Positions 34,650-44,067 are shown, counted from the first letter of the stretch. The stretch: 64,000 nucleotides of DNA from SIG603 sp963621245 (GCA_963621245.1 CAVFCW010000013.1:1-64000), one strand, 5' to 3'. Program-made: numbers and translations. The notes: generated by a model from the sequence alone, not told the origin.

Positions 34650-36323
34650 ATGTTAACAGACATCGAAATAGCACAGCAGGCCAAGTTGAAACCGATTTCG
34701 GAGATTGCCGCTTCTGTCGGAATCAGCGAAACCGAGCTTGAGCCATACGGAAGATACAAAGCTAAGGTAAATGAGACGCTTTTTGAAAGACTTAAGGATA
34801 AACCGGACGGAAAGCTGATTTTAGCAACCGCTATTAATCCCACTCCAGCAGGCGAAGGAAAAACAACAACTGTCATCGGTCTTGGTCAGGCAATGGCAAA
34901 AATAGGAAAGAAAGCTGTAGTTGCCCTCAGAGAGCCGTCTCTCGGCCCTGTTTTCGGTATAAAGGGCGGCGCTGCCGGCGGCGGATACGCTCAGGTTCTT
35001 CCTATGGAGGATATTAACCTTCATTTCACAGGAGATATGCACGCTATAACATCTGCCAACAATCTTCTTTGCGCAATGCTTGATAACCATATGCAGCAGG
35101 GAAATTTGCTTGGAATCGATCCCCGAAGAATACTTATTAAAAGATGCCTTGATATGAACGACAGAGCACTCAGAAATATCATTGTCGGTCTTGGCGGCAA
35201 AATAAACGGTGTTCCGAGAGAAGATCATTTCATCATCACTGTAGCAAGCGAAGTTATGGCTATACTTTGCCTTGCAAATGATATTGACGATTTAAAGGAA
35301 AGACTTGGTAAAATTCTTGTCGCTTACTCATATACAGGAGAGCCTGTTTACGCTAAGGACTTAAAAGCAGAGGGTGCAATGACAGCACTTCTCAAGGACG
35401 CTATTAATCCTAACCTTATTCAGACTCTTGAGGGCACCCCCGCATTTATGCACGGCGGACCTTTCGCAAATATTGCACACGGCTGTAACTCCGTAAGAGC
35501 AACCAAGCTTGCACTTAAGCTCGGTGACTACGCTATTACAGAGGCTGGTTTCGGTTCGGATCTCGGAGCAGAGAAGTTCCTTGATATCAAGTGCAGAAAA
35601 GCTGGTTTGACCCCTTCGGCAGTCGTTGTTATTGCAACGGTGAGGGCATTAAAGTATAACGGTGGTGTACCGAAGCCGGAATTATCAAATGAAAATGTTG
35701 AGGCACTCAAGAACGGTGTAGTTAACCTCAAGGCTCATGTTGAGAATATGCAGAAGTTCGGCGTGCCCGTTGTTGTTGCTATCAACAGATTCCCGACAGA
35801 TACAGAAGCAGAATTACAGGTTATCGATGACACATGCAAATCTCTCGGCGTTCCTTATGCACTTTCAGAGGTATTCTCAAAGGGCGGCGAAGGCGGAGTT
35901 GCTCTCGCTGAAACCGTTGTCAAGGTTATCGAGGAAAACGAAGGCAAAAACAACTATGCGCCTATCTATTCTCTTGATATGTCCATAGAGGATAAAATCA
36001 ATACGATTGCTAAGGAAATCTACGGAGCAGATAAGGTTGTTTTCGCAAGCAAGGCACTAAAATCACTCAAAGACATTAAGGCTCTTGGCGGTGATGAACT
36101 TCCTGTATGTATAGCAAAAACACAGTATTCTCTTTCTGATGACGCAAAACTTCTCGGTAGACCCACAGGCTTTGATATTACAATCAGAGATTTAACACTG
36201 TCTAACGGTGCGGGATTTGTCGTTGCTTATGCCGGTGATGTAATGACCATGCCCGGACTGCCCAAAAAGCCGGCGGCCGAAGGTATTGATGTTGAGAACA
36301 ATACAATCACAGGCCTTTTCTGA
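34650..36323 (+). CDS. fhs: formate-tetrahydrofolate ligase
   Basis: 557 residues, normal length. It makes 10-formyl-THF from formate, THF and ATP, supplying purine synthesis and the methyl branch of the Wood-Ljungdahl pathway if present. ATP-binding loop TPAGEGKTT, then REPSLGPVFGIKGGAAGGGYAQV (given here as REPSLGPVFGIKGG and AAGGGYAQV) and DMHAITSANNLL are hallmark stretches. AAAGAAAGGG precedes the ATG. No other pathway genes are adjacent. Confidence 0.97.
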   Translation: MLTDIEIAQQAKLKPISEIAASVGISETELEPYGRYKAKVNETLFERLKDKPDGKLILATAINPTPAGEGKTTTVIGLGQAMAKIGKKAVVALREPSLGPVFGIKGGAAGGGYAQVLPMEDINLHFTGDMHAITSANNLLCAMLDNHMQQGNLLGIDPRRILIKRCLDMNDRALRNIIVGLGGKINGVPREDHFIITVASEVMAILCLANDIDDLKERLGKILVAYSYTGEPVYAKDLKAEGAMTALLKDAINPNLIQTLEGTPAFMHGGPFANIAHGCNSVRATKLALKLGDYAITEAGFGSDLGAEKFLDIKCRKAGLTPSAVVVIATVRALKYNGGVPKPELSNENVEALKNGVVNLKAHVENMQKFGVPVVVAINRFPTDTEAELQVIDDTCKSLGVPYALSEVFSKGGEGGVALAETVVKVIEENEGKNNYAPIYSLDMSIEDKINTIAKEIYGADKVVFASKALKSLKDIKALGGDELPVCIAKTQYSLSDDAKLLGRPTGFDITIRDLTLSNGAGFVVAYAGDVMTMPGLPKKPAAEGIDVENNTITGLF

Positions 36324-36331
36324 TAAATAAA

Positions 36332-36751
36332 ATGATCGAATACTTAACACATTCTGCGAGCGAAACTGAGCAGTTAGCTGCTCAGTTTGCCCAAGAATTA
36401 AAACCAAACGATATTATCGCTTTCCGCGGATCCATGGGAATGGGGAAGACCGCTTTCACAAGAGGTCTTGTCTCTGGTCTCGGCCTTGAAAACACTGTAT
36501 CAAGTCCTACATTTGCTTTGGTAAATGAGTACGATACTCCAACGATGATAGTCTATCATTTTGATATGTACAGAATAACATCTTGGAACGATCTTTACTC
36601 CACGGGCTTTTTTGATTATCTCGATACAGGTGCCTTGATGGTTATCGAGTGGAGCGAAAATATTGAGGGAGCGTTGCCTGAAAATACTATTTATGTTGAA
36701 ATTTCAAAGGGCGATAGCGACGATGACAGAATAATTAGAATAGAAAGATAA
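36332..36751 (+). CDS. tsaE: TsaE, ATPase of tRNA t6A synthesis
   Basis: 139 residues. P-loop GSMGMGKTAFTRGL and the SSPTFALVNEY motif identify TsaE, which supports TsaB-TsaD in forming N6-threonylcarbamoyl-adenosine at position 37 of ANN-decoding tRNAs. Followed by tsaB after 3 bases. tsaD is not in the window. Confidence 0.94.
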   Translation: MIEYLTHSASETEQLAAQFAQELKPNDIIAFRGSMGMGKTAFTRGLVSGLGLENTVSSPTFALVNEYDTPTMIVYHFDMYRITSWNDLYSTGFFDYLDTGALMVIEWSENIEGALPENTIYVEISKGDSDDDRIIRIER

Positions 36752-36754
36752 AAT

Positions 36755-37459
36755 ATGTTAATTCTTGGAATTGAAACCTCGGCACATCCTGCGTCTGTAT
36801 CACTTTTACAGGACGGAAAAATAATAGCAGAGGTTTATATTCATACATCATTCACGCACAGCAAAACACTTATGCCTATGGTTAATTCTGCCTTAGAGTT
36901 AACCGATGTCAAGATTTCCGATGTCGATTTGATTGCTGTGTCAAACGGCCCCGGATCATTTACGGGAGTTCGTATCGGCATAGCATCGGCCAAAGGTCTT
37001 GCATTGCCGAACAACACGAACTGTATAGGAATATCTTCTCTTGAGGCACTTGCACACAATTTATATGATACGGAATCGGATTTAACCATATATTCATGTA
37101 TTGATGCAAGAGTGAATCAATCTTATAATGCTGTCTACAAATTGACTGACGGAAAAATATCCGTTTTGCGTGAGCCTCGTGTTATTTCGAACGAAGATAT
37201 TATAAGTGAAATAGAAGCTTTGCCGGAGAAAAACTCTGTCGTTTTAGTGGGAGACAATTTAGAATTATTCTCTTCACTTAAAGACAAAGTTAAGTTTGCT
37301 GGATACAACCAATGCTATCAGAGGGCGTCCTCTGTTGCTATGGCGGCTTCACTAGAATATGATACTAATACAAGTTATGATTCAGCTTTGGTACAGCCTG
37401 TATATTTACAGCTGCCTCAAGCCACAAGAGAGCTGAATAAAAGAAAGGAAAACAAATAA
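36755..37459 (+). CDS. tsaB: TsaB, scaffold subunit of the t6A complex
   Basis: 234 residues of the ASKHA fold. LGIETSAHPASVSLL at the N-terminus and SNGPGSFTGVRIGIASAKGL are diagnostic. Non-catalytic partner of TsaD. Lies between tsaE (3-base gap) and rpiB (its stop directly adjoins the rpiB ATG), so the three genes are one unit. Confidence 0.94.
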   Translation: MLILGIETSAHPASVSLLQDGKIIAEVYIHTSFTHSKTLMPMVNSALELTDVKISDVDLIAVSNGPGSFTGVRIGIASAKGLALPNNTNCIGISSLEALAHNLYDTESDLTIYSCIDARVNQSYNAVYKLTDGKISVLREPRVISNEDIISEIEALPEKNSVVLVGDNLELFSSLKDKVKFAGYNQCYQRASSVAMAASLEYDTNTSYDSALVQPVYLQLPQATRELNKRKENK

Positions 37460-37906
37460 ATGAAAATTGCAATCGGATGCGATCACGGCGGATTTGAACT
37501 TAAGGAAGCCGTAAAAGCACATCTTATCGAGAATGGATACGAAGTTAAGGACTACGGTTGTTATGACACAAACTCCGTTGATTATCCTGACATTGCAGCG
37601 GCTGCAGCTCACAGCGTTGCTAACGGCGAGAACGAATACGGAGTTCTTATCTGCTCCACAGGAATCGGAATTTCAATTGCCGCAAATAAAGTTCACGGAG
37701 TCAGAGCGGCTCTTTGCACGGACGACTACTGCGCTATGATGACAAGAAAGCACAACAACGCAAACATCATCTGCATGGGTGGGCATGTCGTTACAAAGCA
37801 GACCGCATTCAGAATGGTTGATGTTTTCCTCTCAACAGAATTTGAAGGTGGAAGACATTGCCGCAGAGTTGATAAAATTACCGCAATCGAAAACGGCGAG
37901 CTCTGA
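37460..37906 (+). CDS. rpiB: ribose-5-phosphate isomerase B
   Basis: 148 residues, typical of the RpiB/LacAB family. GCDHGGFELKEAV at the N-terminus and the active-site loop CSTGIGISIAANKVHGVRAALC (given as CSTGIGISIAANK then GVRAALC), plus CMGGHV. Interconverts ribulose- and ribose-5-phosphate in the pentose phosphate pathway. AAAGAAAGGAAA in the end of tsaB serves as ribosome site. Confidence 0.94.
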   Translation: MKIAIGCDHGGFELKEAVKAHLIENGYEVKDYGCYDTNSVDYPDIAAAAAHSVANGENEYGVLICSTGIGISIAANKVHGVRAALCTDDYCAMMTRKHNNANIICMGGHVVTKQTAFRMVDVFLSTEFEGGRHCRRVDKITAIENGEL

Positions 37907-37931
37907 TAATATTAATATTACACAAGGAAAA

Positions 37932-37961
37932 TGTCCGTTCATATCAACTGATGAACGGACA
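37932..37961 (+). terminator. hairpin after rpiB
   Basis: TGTCCGTTCAT / ATGAACGGACA with an 8-base loop. The following AAAATTTAT is a poor T run, so termination may be partial and the esterase gene may be read through. Confidence 0.6.
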
Positions 37962-37972
37962 AAATTTATATT

Positions 37973-38728
37973 ATGATAATCAAACAAGATTTTATTTACA
38001 CACCTAAATTAAGCAACCGCCGCTTGCATATATATTTACCCGAAAACTATTACCTCAATGATAAAAAATACCCCGTGATGTATTTTTTTGATGGACACAA
38101 TATGTTCTCAGATGCCGACGCAACATATGGTAAGTCGTGGGGAATGGCTGATTTTATGAACTCTTGGTTCAAAAAAATGATAATTGTAGGGATAGAGTGC
38201 GGTCACAACGGAAACGAACGCCTTTCCGAATACTGCCCCTATGATTGTAACAGCTCATTTGCTGGTTTCATAAGGGGAATGGGTGATGAGACAATGAGAT
38301 GGATAACCAATAAGGTAAAACCATATATCGACTCATCTTTCAGAACATATTCTCACAGAGAAGCCACGGGCATAGGCGGTTCAAGCATGGGCGGTTTAAT
38401 GGCACTGTATGCAGGTATGAAATACAACGATGTTTTCTCTAAAGCAGCTTGCCTTTCAAGTGCAATCATGATGTGTTCTTCTAAGCTGAAAAAGGATATA
38501 GAGAATTCAGAAATAAACCCTGACTCAATCTTCTATCTCTCTTGGGGCAGTGAAGAATCAGGCGGTCACTGGGAGACAGATACCGCAGAAACAAATGTTG
38601 ATATTGCTGAAATGTTGAATCAAAAGGGAGCGCAAACAAAAATGTTCCTTCAGTGCGGCGGACGCCACTGCGAAGCCGATTGGGAAAAGCAAATTCCTAT
38701 TTTTATGAATTACTTCTGGAAATACTGA
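37973..38728 (+). CDS. alpha/beta-hydrolase, esterase D-like
   Basis: 251 residues, no signal peptide. The nucleophile elbow GGSSMGGLMA supplies the serine, and a C-terminal histidine in GGRHCEADW fits the triad. The overall layout (PVMYFFDGHNMF near the N-terminus) matches putative esterases of the EstD/Fes type in Clostridia, some of which act on acyl or feruloyl esters. The substrate is not predictable. Start by ATG at 37973; the ribosome site is weak. Confidence 0.85.
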   Translation: MIIKQDFIYTPKLSNRRLHIYLPENYYLNDKKYPVMYFFDGHNMFSDADATYGKSWGMADFMNSWFKKMIIVGIECGHNGNERLSEYCPYDCNSSFAGFIRGMGDETMRWITNKVKPYIDSSFRTYSHREATGIGGSSMGGLMALYAGMKYNDVFSKAACLSSAIMMCSSKLKKDIENSEINPDSIFYLSWGSEESGGHWETDTAETNVDIAEMLNQKGAQTKMFLQCGGRHCEADWEKQIPIFMNYFWKY

Positions 38729-38763
38729 AAAAAGCTTTGGCACAACCGCGCCAAAGCTTTTTT
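38728..38763. terminator. bidirectional terminator
   Basis: AAAAAAGCTTTGGC / GCCAAAGCTTTTTT, perfect 14-bp stem between convergent genes. Confidence 0.93.
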
Positions 38764-38774
38764 GTTAAGCTAAT

Positions 38775-39815
38775 TTACTTTACAGAGAAACAATATTTGG
38801 TTTCCGATACGAATTTCTTTCCCGGCTTAAGAGTCTCAAACGGGAAATTCGGATGGTTCGGAGAATCAGGATAAAACTGTGTTTCCAAGCAAAATGCACC
38901 ATGATCAACCATTTTGCAGCCGTATTTACCGACAACATCAGGTGCTTTATTAAAGGTGAAGAGCTGTACAGCGGGCAAATCGGAATAGACCTTCATCACT
39001 CTGCCGCTTGTCGGCTCATAAGCCTCGGCGTGAAGCCTGAAGCCTTTACCGTCGACGCAGAAATTGTGGTCAAATCCACCGTTTAAGCTAATCATATGAT
39101 CATCGGCAAACATATCTTTGCCGAGTGCTTTAGCTTCTGTGAAGTCGAGATAAGCGTTAACAGGCAAGACTTCTCCTGTCGGGATGAGATCATCGGTAAC
39201 AGGTGTGTAATGTGAAGCATAAATCTTCAACTCAGTGCCGAGAACATCTGAAGACTGATTTCCGCTCAAATTAAAGAATGAATGATTCGTTATATTGAAA
39301 ACAGTTTCTTTGTCGGTTTCTGCCTCATATTTAATGCTTACCTCGTTATCATCGGTAAGCGTGTAAGTTACCGTAACATCGACATTACCCGGATAATTTT
39401 CATGCATATCAGGATCAAGATGAGAAAAAGTTATACTGTTCTTATCTTCATCGATTGATTTAACATCCCAAACTATCTGATGATAACCGCCAGGTCCTCC
39501 GTGAAGAGTATTGCTGTTATCATTCACAGTAAGGTTATAGGTGGTACCGTTCAATTCAAATTTGGCTTTGCCTATTCTGTTTGCATATCTTCCTACGCAA
39601 GCACCCTGAAAATCATTACCGAAGTAATCTTCAAGCTTATCATAGCCTAAAACAACATCGGCTAATTTATTATCTCTGTCCGGCATAATCATCTTGTGAA
39701 TTCTTGCACCGTAGGTGAGGAGCTGAAGTTTTGCTCCTTTAGAATTGGTCAGAATGTACTCAAATACATCCTGACCATCAGATGACTTACCGAAAAATAC
39801 TTTTTCGATACTCAT
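38775..39815 (-). CDS. galM: galactose mutarotase (aldose 1-epimerase)
   Basis: 346 residues, normal length. It equilibrates alpha and beta anomers of galactose and other aldoses. GACVGRYANRIGKAKF, LHGGPGGYH, the acid His in FNITNHSFFNLSG and the base Glu in CLETQFYPDSPNHPNFP are the family landmarks. It sits 38 bases downstream of the glucokinase gene on the same strand, so a sugar-metabolism operon is likely. Confidence 0.95.
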   Translation of the reverse strand: MSIEKVFFGKSSDGQDVFEYILTNSKGAKLQLLTYGARIHKMIMPDRDNKLADVVLGYDKLEDYFGNDFQGACVGRYANRIGKAKFELNGTTYNLTVNDNSNTLHGGPGGYHQIVWDVKSIDEDKNSITFSHLDPDMHENYPGNVDVTVTYTLTDDNEVSIKYEAETDKETVFNITNHSFFNLSGNQSSDVLGTELKIYASHYTPVTDDLIPTGEVLPVNAYLDFTEAKALGKDMFADDHMISLNGGFDHNFCVDGKGFRLHAEAYEPTSGRVMKVYSDLPAVQLFTFNKAPDVVGKYGCKMVDHGAFCLETQFYPDSPNHPNFPFETLKPGKKFVSETKYCFSVK

Positions 39816-39852
39816 ATTAATTCTAAAAGAAAATAAAATTTAAATTGCGTGA

Positions 39853-40806
39853 TTACTGATTGCAAAGAAGAGCCGCACCGATGATACCTGCATCGTTTCC
39901 GAGAGCTGCAGGAACAATCTTTGTTCTCTTCGGTGAGTTAACGCTGTAGGTCTGCTCGTCGATGTACTTTCTTACAGGAACGAGAAGTCTTTCACCCTGC
40001 TTGGAAATTCCACCGCCAATGCAAAGAATCTCAGGCATAAATGTGTTGATCATGTTTGCAAGACCTGCACCGAGCATTTCAACATAAGCGTCAAATACCT
40101 TCTGAGCTGTTTCATCGCCTGCATCGAGAGCGTCAAATACCGTGCGACCCTCAACCTTATTGATATCGCCGTCAACAAGTTCCCAAAGCTTAGAATCCTT
40201 GTTCTGCTCCATGAACTCTTTTGTTGTAAGAATAAGACCTGTTGCAGAAGCATATGCCTCCCAGCAGCCCTTACGTCCGCAAGTGCACTGACGTCCGTTT
40301 ACAACGATAACATTATGTCCGAGCTCACCGCCGGCATAGTTAAAGCCGCTGTAAATTTTACCGTCAATGATAATTCCTCCGCCAACACCTGTTCCGAGAG
40401 TGATAGCAAGAGAATCTTTAGCTCCCTTAAGAGAACCGGCCATGTACTCGCCGAATCCTGCACAGTTAGCGTCGTTGTCCATATAGAAAGGAATACCACC
40501 GAGTCTGTCTTCCATTTCCTTTTTGAGAGGGAAGTTGTTAAGACCGAGGTTGTTTGAGAACTCAATGAGTCCTGAATCCTGATTTACAGTGCCGGGGCAG
40601 CCCATTCCGACAGCTGTAACATCCTTAAGAGATATGCCTGCATTTTCACAAGCGATATCGCAAGCCTCTTTAATACAATCTGCAAGCTTATATCCGTCAC
40701 CGGGTGCAGGGCACTTAACGGAACCTTTAGCGATAATTTTGAGTTCTTCATCCACAACGCCAACAGCCAAGTTTGTTCCGCCAACGTCAATTCCAAGATA
40801 ATACAT
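39853..40806 (-). CDS. ROK-family glucokinase
   Basis: 317 residues. The phosphate loop YLGIDVGGTNLAVGVVD, catalytic region DNDANCAGFGEY, and the ROK zinc site in CTCGRKGCWEAYAS (His upstream in GELGHN) mark a ROK sugar kinase; the pattern fits Firmicutes glucokinase GlcK. It phosphorylates glucose at the start of glycolysis. AAGGAGTG precedes the ATG. Confidence 0.93.
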   Translation of the reverse strand: MYYLGIDVGGTNLAVGVVDEELKIIAKGSVKCPAPGDGYKLADCIKEACDIACENAGISLKDVTAVGMGCPGTVNQDSGLIEFSNNLGLNNFPLKKEMEDRLGGIPFYMDNDANCAGFGEYMAGSLKGAKDSLAITLGTGVGGGIIIDGKIYSGFNYAGGELGHNVIVVNGRQCTCGRKGCWEAYASATGLILTTKEFMEQNKDSKLWELVDGDINKVEGRTVFDALDAGDETAQKVFDAYVEMLGAGLANMINTFMPEILCIGGGISKQGERLLVPVRKYIDEQTYSVNSPKRTKIVPAALGNDAGIIGAALLCNQ

Positions 40807-40950
40807 TGTAATACACTCCTTATTTTTGGGTTTTTCCCATTAATTGTATTCATTATATAATAAAGGAATTAAAAAGTAAATATTTATATCTCAAATTTTG
40901 TTAAAGTGTGATAAATATTAAATAATTTTTGATTACATCGTAAATTAATC

Positions 40951-40979
40951 TTGATTTTTTCTGAAAGACATTGTATAAT
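40951..40979 (+). promoter_or_regulatory. promoter of tRNA-Leu
   Basis: TTGATT, 17 bases, TATAAT, ending 17 bases before the tRNA. Confidence 0.8.
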
Positions 40980-40996
40980 GTCAGAGTTGAATATAC

Positions 40997-41083
40997 GCTG
41001 GTGTGGCGGAATCGGCAGACGCAAGGGACTTAAAATCCCTCGGTGGCGACACCGTACCGGTTCAAGTCCGGTCACCAGCACCA
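40997..41083 (+). tRNA. tRNA-Leu (anticodon TAA)
   Basis: 87 bases with acceptor arms GCTGGTG / CACCAGC, discriminator A and an encoded CCA end. The anticodon stem-loop AGGGA-CTTAAAA-TCCCT gives TAA, reading UUA/UUG. The variable arm CGGTGGCGACACCG is of the long class-II type, as for leucine. TTCAAGT is in the T loop. Confidence 0.97.
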
Positions 41084-41086
41084 TAT

Positions 41087-41129
41087 CGAGTATCCACAAG
41101 TAATTTAGCTTGTGGATACTCGATTTTTA
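41087..41129 (+). terminator. terminator after tRNA-Leu
   Basis: CGAGTATCCACAAG / CTTGTGGATACTCG, perfect 14-bp stem followed by ATTTTTATTTT. The stretch 41130-41380 beyond it contains no gene I can support. Confidence 0.93.
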
Positions 41130-41380
41130 TTTTGCTAATTCTCGAATTTAGAGGATTATAGCTACTAATCTCCACAAAGTAATAATATATTTCCTTGTCT
41201 TCAGCTGTTACAATATACACATAGCAACAATCTAGGAGTAATTCGTGTGGGACGGCTGAGAGAATAAAAAACATTAATCGGACTGATGAAATAGGTGTTT
41301 TTGACAAATCTAAATTCACTAAATGCTCGTCCGACGATAATTTACATTTCAAAAATTAGTTTGAAAAAGGAGATTATATT

Positions 41381-41653
41381 ATGTTTGAATTATTATTTGG
41401 AGTTTTACTTGTTGTTTTTGCTTTAAGATTATTTGCCATAGGAATTAGAGCTTATTGGGGACTATTTAGATTACTATGCAGTGCCGTGATTTTTCCTGTT
41501 TTTTTGGCAGCCATGGCAATTTGCGGATTAATCTATATTGCTTTCCCAATACTTATAGTTGCAGGAATTATTGTTATTGTAATGCGATTGGTAAGCACAT
41601 CTATAAAATTAGCCGGCAAAAGCAAAGTTTATGGCCCAAAATCAGCAAATTAA
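41381..41653 (+). CDS. small membrane protein of unknown function
   Basis: 90 residues with AAAGGAG before the ATG and its own terminator. Two to three hydrophobic segments cover nearly the whole chain (FELLFGVLLVVFAL; SAVIFPVFLAAMAICGLIYIAF; LIVAGIIVIVMRLV given in parts), then a short basic tail. No family is recognised. It starts the small-gene accessory stretch after tRNA-Leu. Confidence 0.65.
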   Translation: MFELLFGVLLVVFALRLFAIGIRAYWGLFRLLCSAVIFPVFLAAMAICGLIYIAFPILIVAGIIVIVMRLVSTSIKLAGKSKVYGPKSAN

Positions 41654-41654
41654 G

Positions 41655-41687
41655 AAAAATCGTAGCAAGAATTTTGCTACGATTTTT
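41655..41687. terminator. bidirectional terminator
   Basis: AAAAATCGTAGCAA / TTGCTACGATTTTT between convergent genes. Confidence 0.9.
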
Positions 41688-41701
41688 GATTATTAAGCGG
41701 A

Positions 41702-42217
41702 TTATTTCAGTTTTTCTTTTTCTTCATTAAGCAAATCAATATTAAGCCCGTTTTCACTTGCGGTTTTATCGACCCAAAGGTTTAGTGAATCCACAGCCAA
41801 AGAAACTTCATCGAGCTTTTTGCTTATATATGCAAAATCTTTGATTTCGTCATCACTTATCTTTCCGTCTCGTGCAATTTGAATGAGCCTTGATGTAAGC
41901 GGATTTATATCATTAAGACTTGCGATAGTTTCAAGTATGATATCAGATAAATCGGTTACTTCAATTTGCGGAACATAACGATGACCAATTTCGCATTTAT
42001 GTGAACAGTAGTAGTTACACAAATCTGGTCTTTTATAGCAATCTGCCATCTGAATTATTTCATAGGGGGTTGGATCCTGCATTTCGTATTCTATTTTCTC
42101 TATTTTTGAATCCGAGACAGCAACCATCTTTTCGCTTGCCTGAGAGCGGGTTAATCCCGCTTCCTCACGATAAAGCTGATAAACGGTTTTATTTTCTCTA
42201 GTCGATTGTTTTCCCAT
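41702..42217 (-). CDS. XRE-family helix-turn-helix protein
   Basis: 171 residues from the ATG at 42217 (AAGGA upstream; a TTG three codons earlier is possible). The N-terminal HTH (YQLYREEAGLTRSQASEKM then SDSKIEKIEYE) is an unusual XRE-like form, followed by CNYYCSHKCEIGH, a cysteine/histidine cluster that could bind metal, and a helical C-terminal half. It looks like a clostridial transcription regulator with an unknown target. Single gene. Confidence 0.7.
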   Translation of the reverse strand: MGKQSTRENKTVYQLYREEAGLTRSQASEKMVAVSDSKIEKIEYEMQDPTPYEIIQMADCYKRPDLCNYYCSHKCEIGHRYVPQIEVTDLSDIILETIASLNDINPLTSRLIQIARDGKISDDEIKDFAYISKKLDEVSLAVDSLNLWVDKTASENGLNIDLLNEEKEKLK

Positions 42218-42370
42218 GTTTATCAAATCCTTCTTGAATTAGTTTTCCTTTGCAATTATACCACGGTTTTTGCAAATGTCGATATAAGCTTGATAATTAG
42301 CTTTAACTAAATGTCGGTTTCTGTTATAATAATGTAAAAAAGCACTCACAAAATTATATCTGAGGTAAAT

Positions 42371-42589
42371 ATGAAAATAAACGGAAATACTAAAATAAGC
42401 GATATTTTGAAAGAATACCCATGGCTTACTGATAAATTGATAGAACTCAATCCTCAATTTAAGATGCTGAAATCTCCGATGGCAAAAATGCTGTTGAGAA
42501 CCACGACAGTTAACGACGCAAGCAAAAAAGTCAAAAAGTCGGTAAGTGAACTTTTGGGCATGCTCCAAAAAATAATTGACGAACATTAA
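42371..42589 (+). CDS. DUF1858 domain protein
   Basis: 72 residues. GNTKISDILKEYPWLTDKLIELNPQFKML (in pieces: TKISDILKEYPWL and LNPQFKML) is the DUF1858 pattern, a small helical domain seen alone or attached to hybrid-cluster and redox proteins. It lacks cysteines. GAGG precedes the ATG. Function unknown. Confidence 0.8.
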   Translation: MKINGNTKISDILKEYPWLTDKLIELNPQFKMLKSPMAKMLLRTTTVNDASKKVKKSVSELLGMLQKIIDEH

Positions 42590-42619
42590 ACCGATGATAT
42601 TCGTCAAAGCAAAAGATAT

Positions 42620-42655
42620 AAGGCAAGTAGGGGGGAATTCTTTGCTTGCCTTTTT
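42620..42655 (+). terminator. terminator of the DUF1858 gene
   Basis: AAGGCAAG / CTTGCCTT stem with a T run. Confidence 0.8.
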
Positions 42656-42767
42656 CTGCAAAACATATTGACTTGATGTTTGATAATTAAGTCAAAGTGT
42701 TTTTCGCATTTTATTTTATTCCTGACTGTGCTATAATAAGAACATAGTGAGAAAGGAGCAAAATATA

Positions 42768-42950
42768 ATGGAATGGAAAATCAAACATATTTTTGACGGA
42801 GATTACGGCTGTGAGGAACTGATGCCGGGAGAAAATCCAAAGGTAACAGTTACATTGATAAACGAGTTAGGCGAAGAAAAGGTTATTTCGGTAGAGGATA
42901 TCTGGTTGACTGAAAATGATCTTGATGTTGGTTCCGTCTGGCCGATGTGA
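42768..42950 (+). CDS. small acidic protein of unknown function
   Basis: 60 residues from the ATG at 42768, with AAGGAG 9 bases upstream and a TATAAT box near 42731. The sequence is acidic and beta-like (DGDYGCEELMPGENPKVTV). No family recognised. The strong ribosome site supports it being real. Confidence 0.6.
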   Translation: MEWKIKHIFDGDYGCEELMPGENPKVTVTLINELGEEKVISVEDIWLTENDLDVGSVWPM

Positions 42951-43588
42951 TAATTGGCTTTAATGAAATCTCACAAGCTAACGCTCTGCTATCAATGTTA
43001 AAACGAGTGGGAAATTTAAATACTGTTCGCTTAATTTAAGAGTGACAGAATTTTAAAAATCCATAATGATTCTTATTTTGATAAATTAGTGTAGTAATCT
43101 TACCAAATAAGTCCATTATGGATTTTTATTTGTAATCTGCTGATTGATTTCAAATTTTCGCATAAAATAAGAATCTTGCAGCAATTGGGGTAACCTCTTA
43201 CTGCAAGATCCTATTGAAAGTGAAGACAAACTCTTGTTTATGGGATAAGCCTCTCTCGTTGCAAATGCAATTAACAAACTTATCAAGTACTTTATAGCAC
43301 ATATTTTGTTAAAAGTCAACAGTTTACACACAATAAAAGTGTTTAAACATTTTTAAAATTCAAACAGCTAGTTTAATTCAAATATTAAAACATAAAATCT
43401 ATCAATATCTCTGATTTAAATACTTAAGTATCATTTAACTGACTAAACATTTTGAAAAATATAGAGAGATATGATACAATACTGTTATACTGTAACTTCA
43501 TTAAATGTAGAATGCTAAAAAAGATTATTGGTCAGTATCATAAGAATATGATAGCTTGAAAAGAAAATAGAAAGGCAGTTGTATTATA
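42951..43588. other. non-coding region with two long palindromes
   Basis: No gene is visible. A perfect 14-bp inverted repeat AAAAATCCATAATG / CATTATGGATTTTT (43055-43127) has further pairing inside its loop (CTTATTTTG with CAAATAAG). A second stem ATCTTGCAG / CTGCAAGAT is at 43173-43209. The string GATTCTTATTTT occurs in the first and, inverted, beside the second. They may be terminators or remnants of a small palindromic mobile element. Confidence 0.6.
43452..43480 (+). promoter_or_regulatory. promoter of the frameshifted gene
   Basis: TTGAAA, 17 bases, TACAAT, about 108 bases before the ATG at 43589. Confidence 0.6.
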
Positions 43589-44067
43589 ATGAAAATCAGC
43601 AGAGAAAAAGCGGTAGAATTAATAAAAAAACTTGATGAGGGGATGAATTACGGTTACATCGTTCAAGATGCTTTATATTCAGAAAGTAAACCTGATTCGG
43701 ATGATCTGACCATTATGAATATGATGAAAACTGTCTGATTTCAGAACGCTATTCATACTTTAAAGATATGCCGTCAATTCTTATAGAGTTGGATTGTATT
43801 ATTGATGACGGTCATATGTGTACCGGTGAAAATTATACTTATTTGCTTTTTGATTTAACTGATTTTTCGGTTTACAAAGACAGCTTATACATCAGTTACA
43901 CAATTGCAGACACATATACTTTAGAGCAAGAATATCATACCTTAACGATTAAAAAGTTAAACGAAAAAGGCAGTAAAGCGCTAAAGCCACTTAAATTCAA
44001 ATGGGAAAATATATCTTACTATGAAGATATCGAAAGCCTTGTGCTAAATCCGAGCGCACACGTATAA
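43589..44067 (+). pseudogene. frameshifted gene of unknown function
   Basis: An ATG at 43589 with AAAGGCAG upstream opens 49 codons ending at 43738. A second frame, open from 43705 to 44067, reads on naturally (YEYDENCLISERYSYFKDM, then PSILIELDCIIDDGHMC). Joining them by a -1 shift near 43708-43720 yields one protein of about 158 residues, acidic and probably alpha/beta. No family recognised; the size and acidity resemble immunity-type or Imm/SMI1-like small proteins, but this is only an impression. Confidence 0.55.

Noticed and set aside
41062..41352. 96-codon minus-strand frame overlapping the tRNA-Leu 3' end and its terminator
   Set aside because: No ribosome site, and its last third is just the antisense of the tRNA and hairpin; probably chance.
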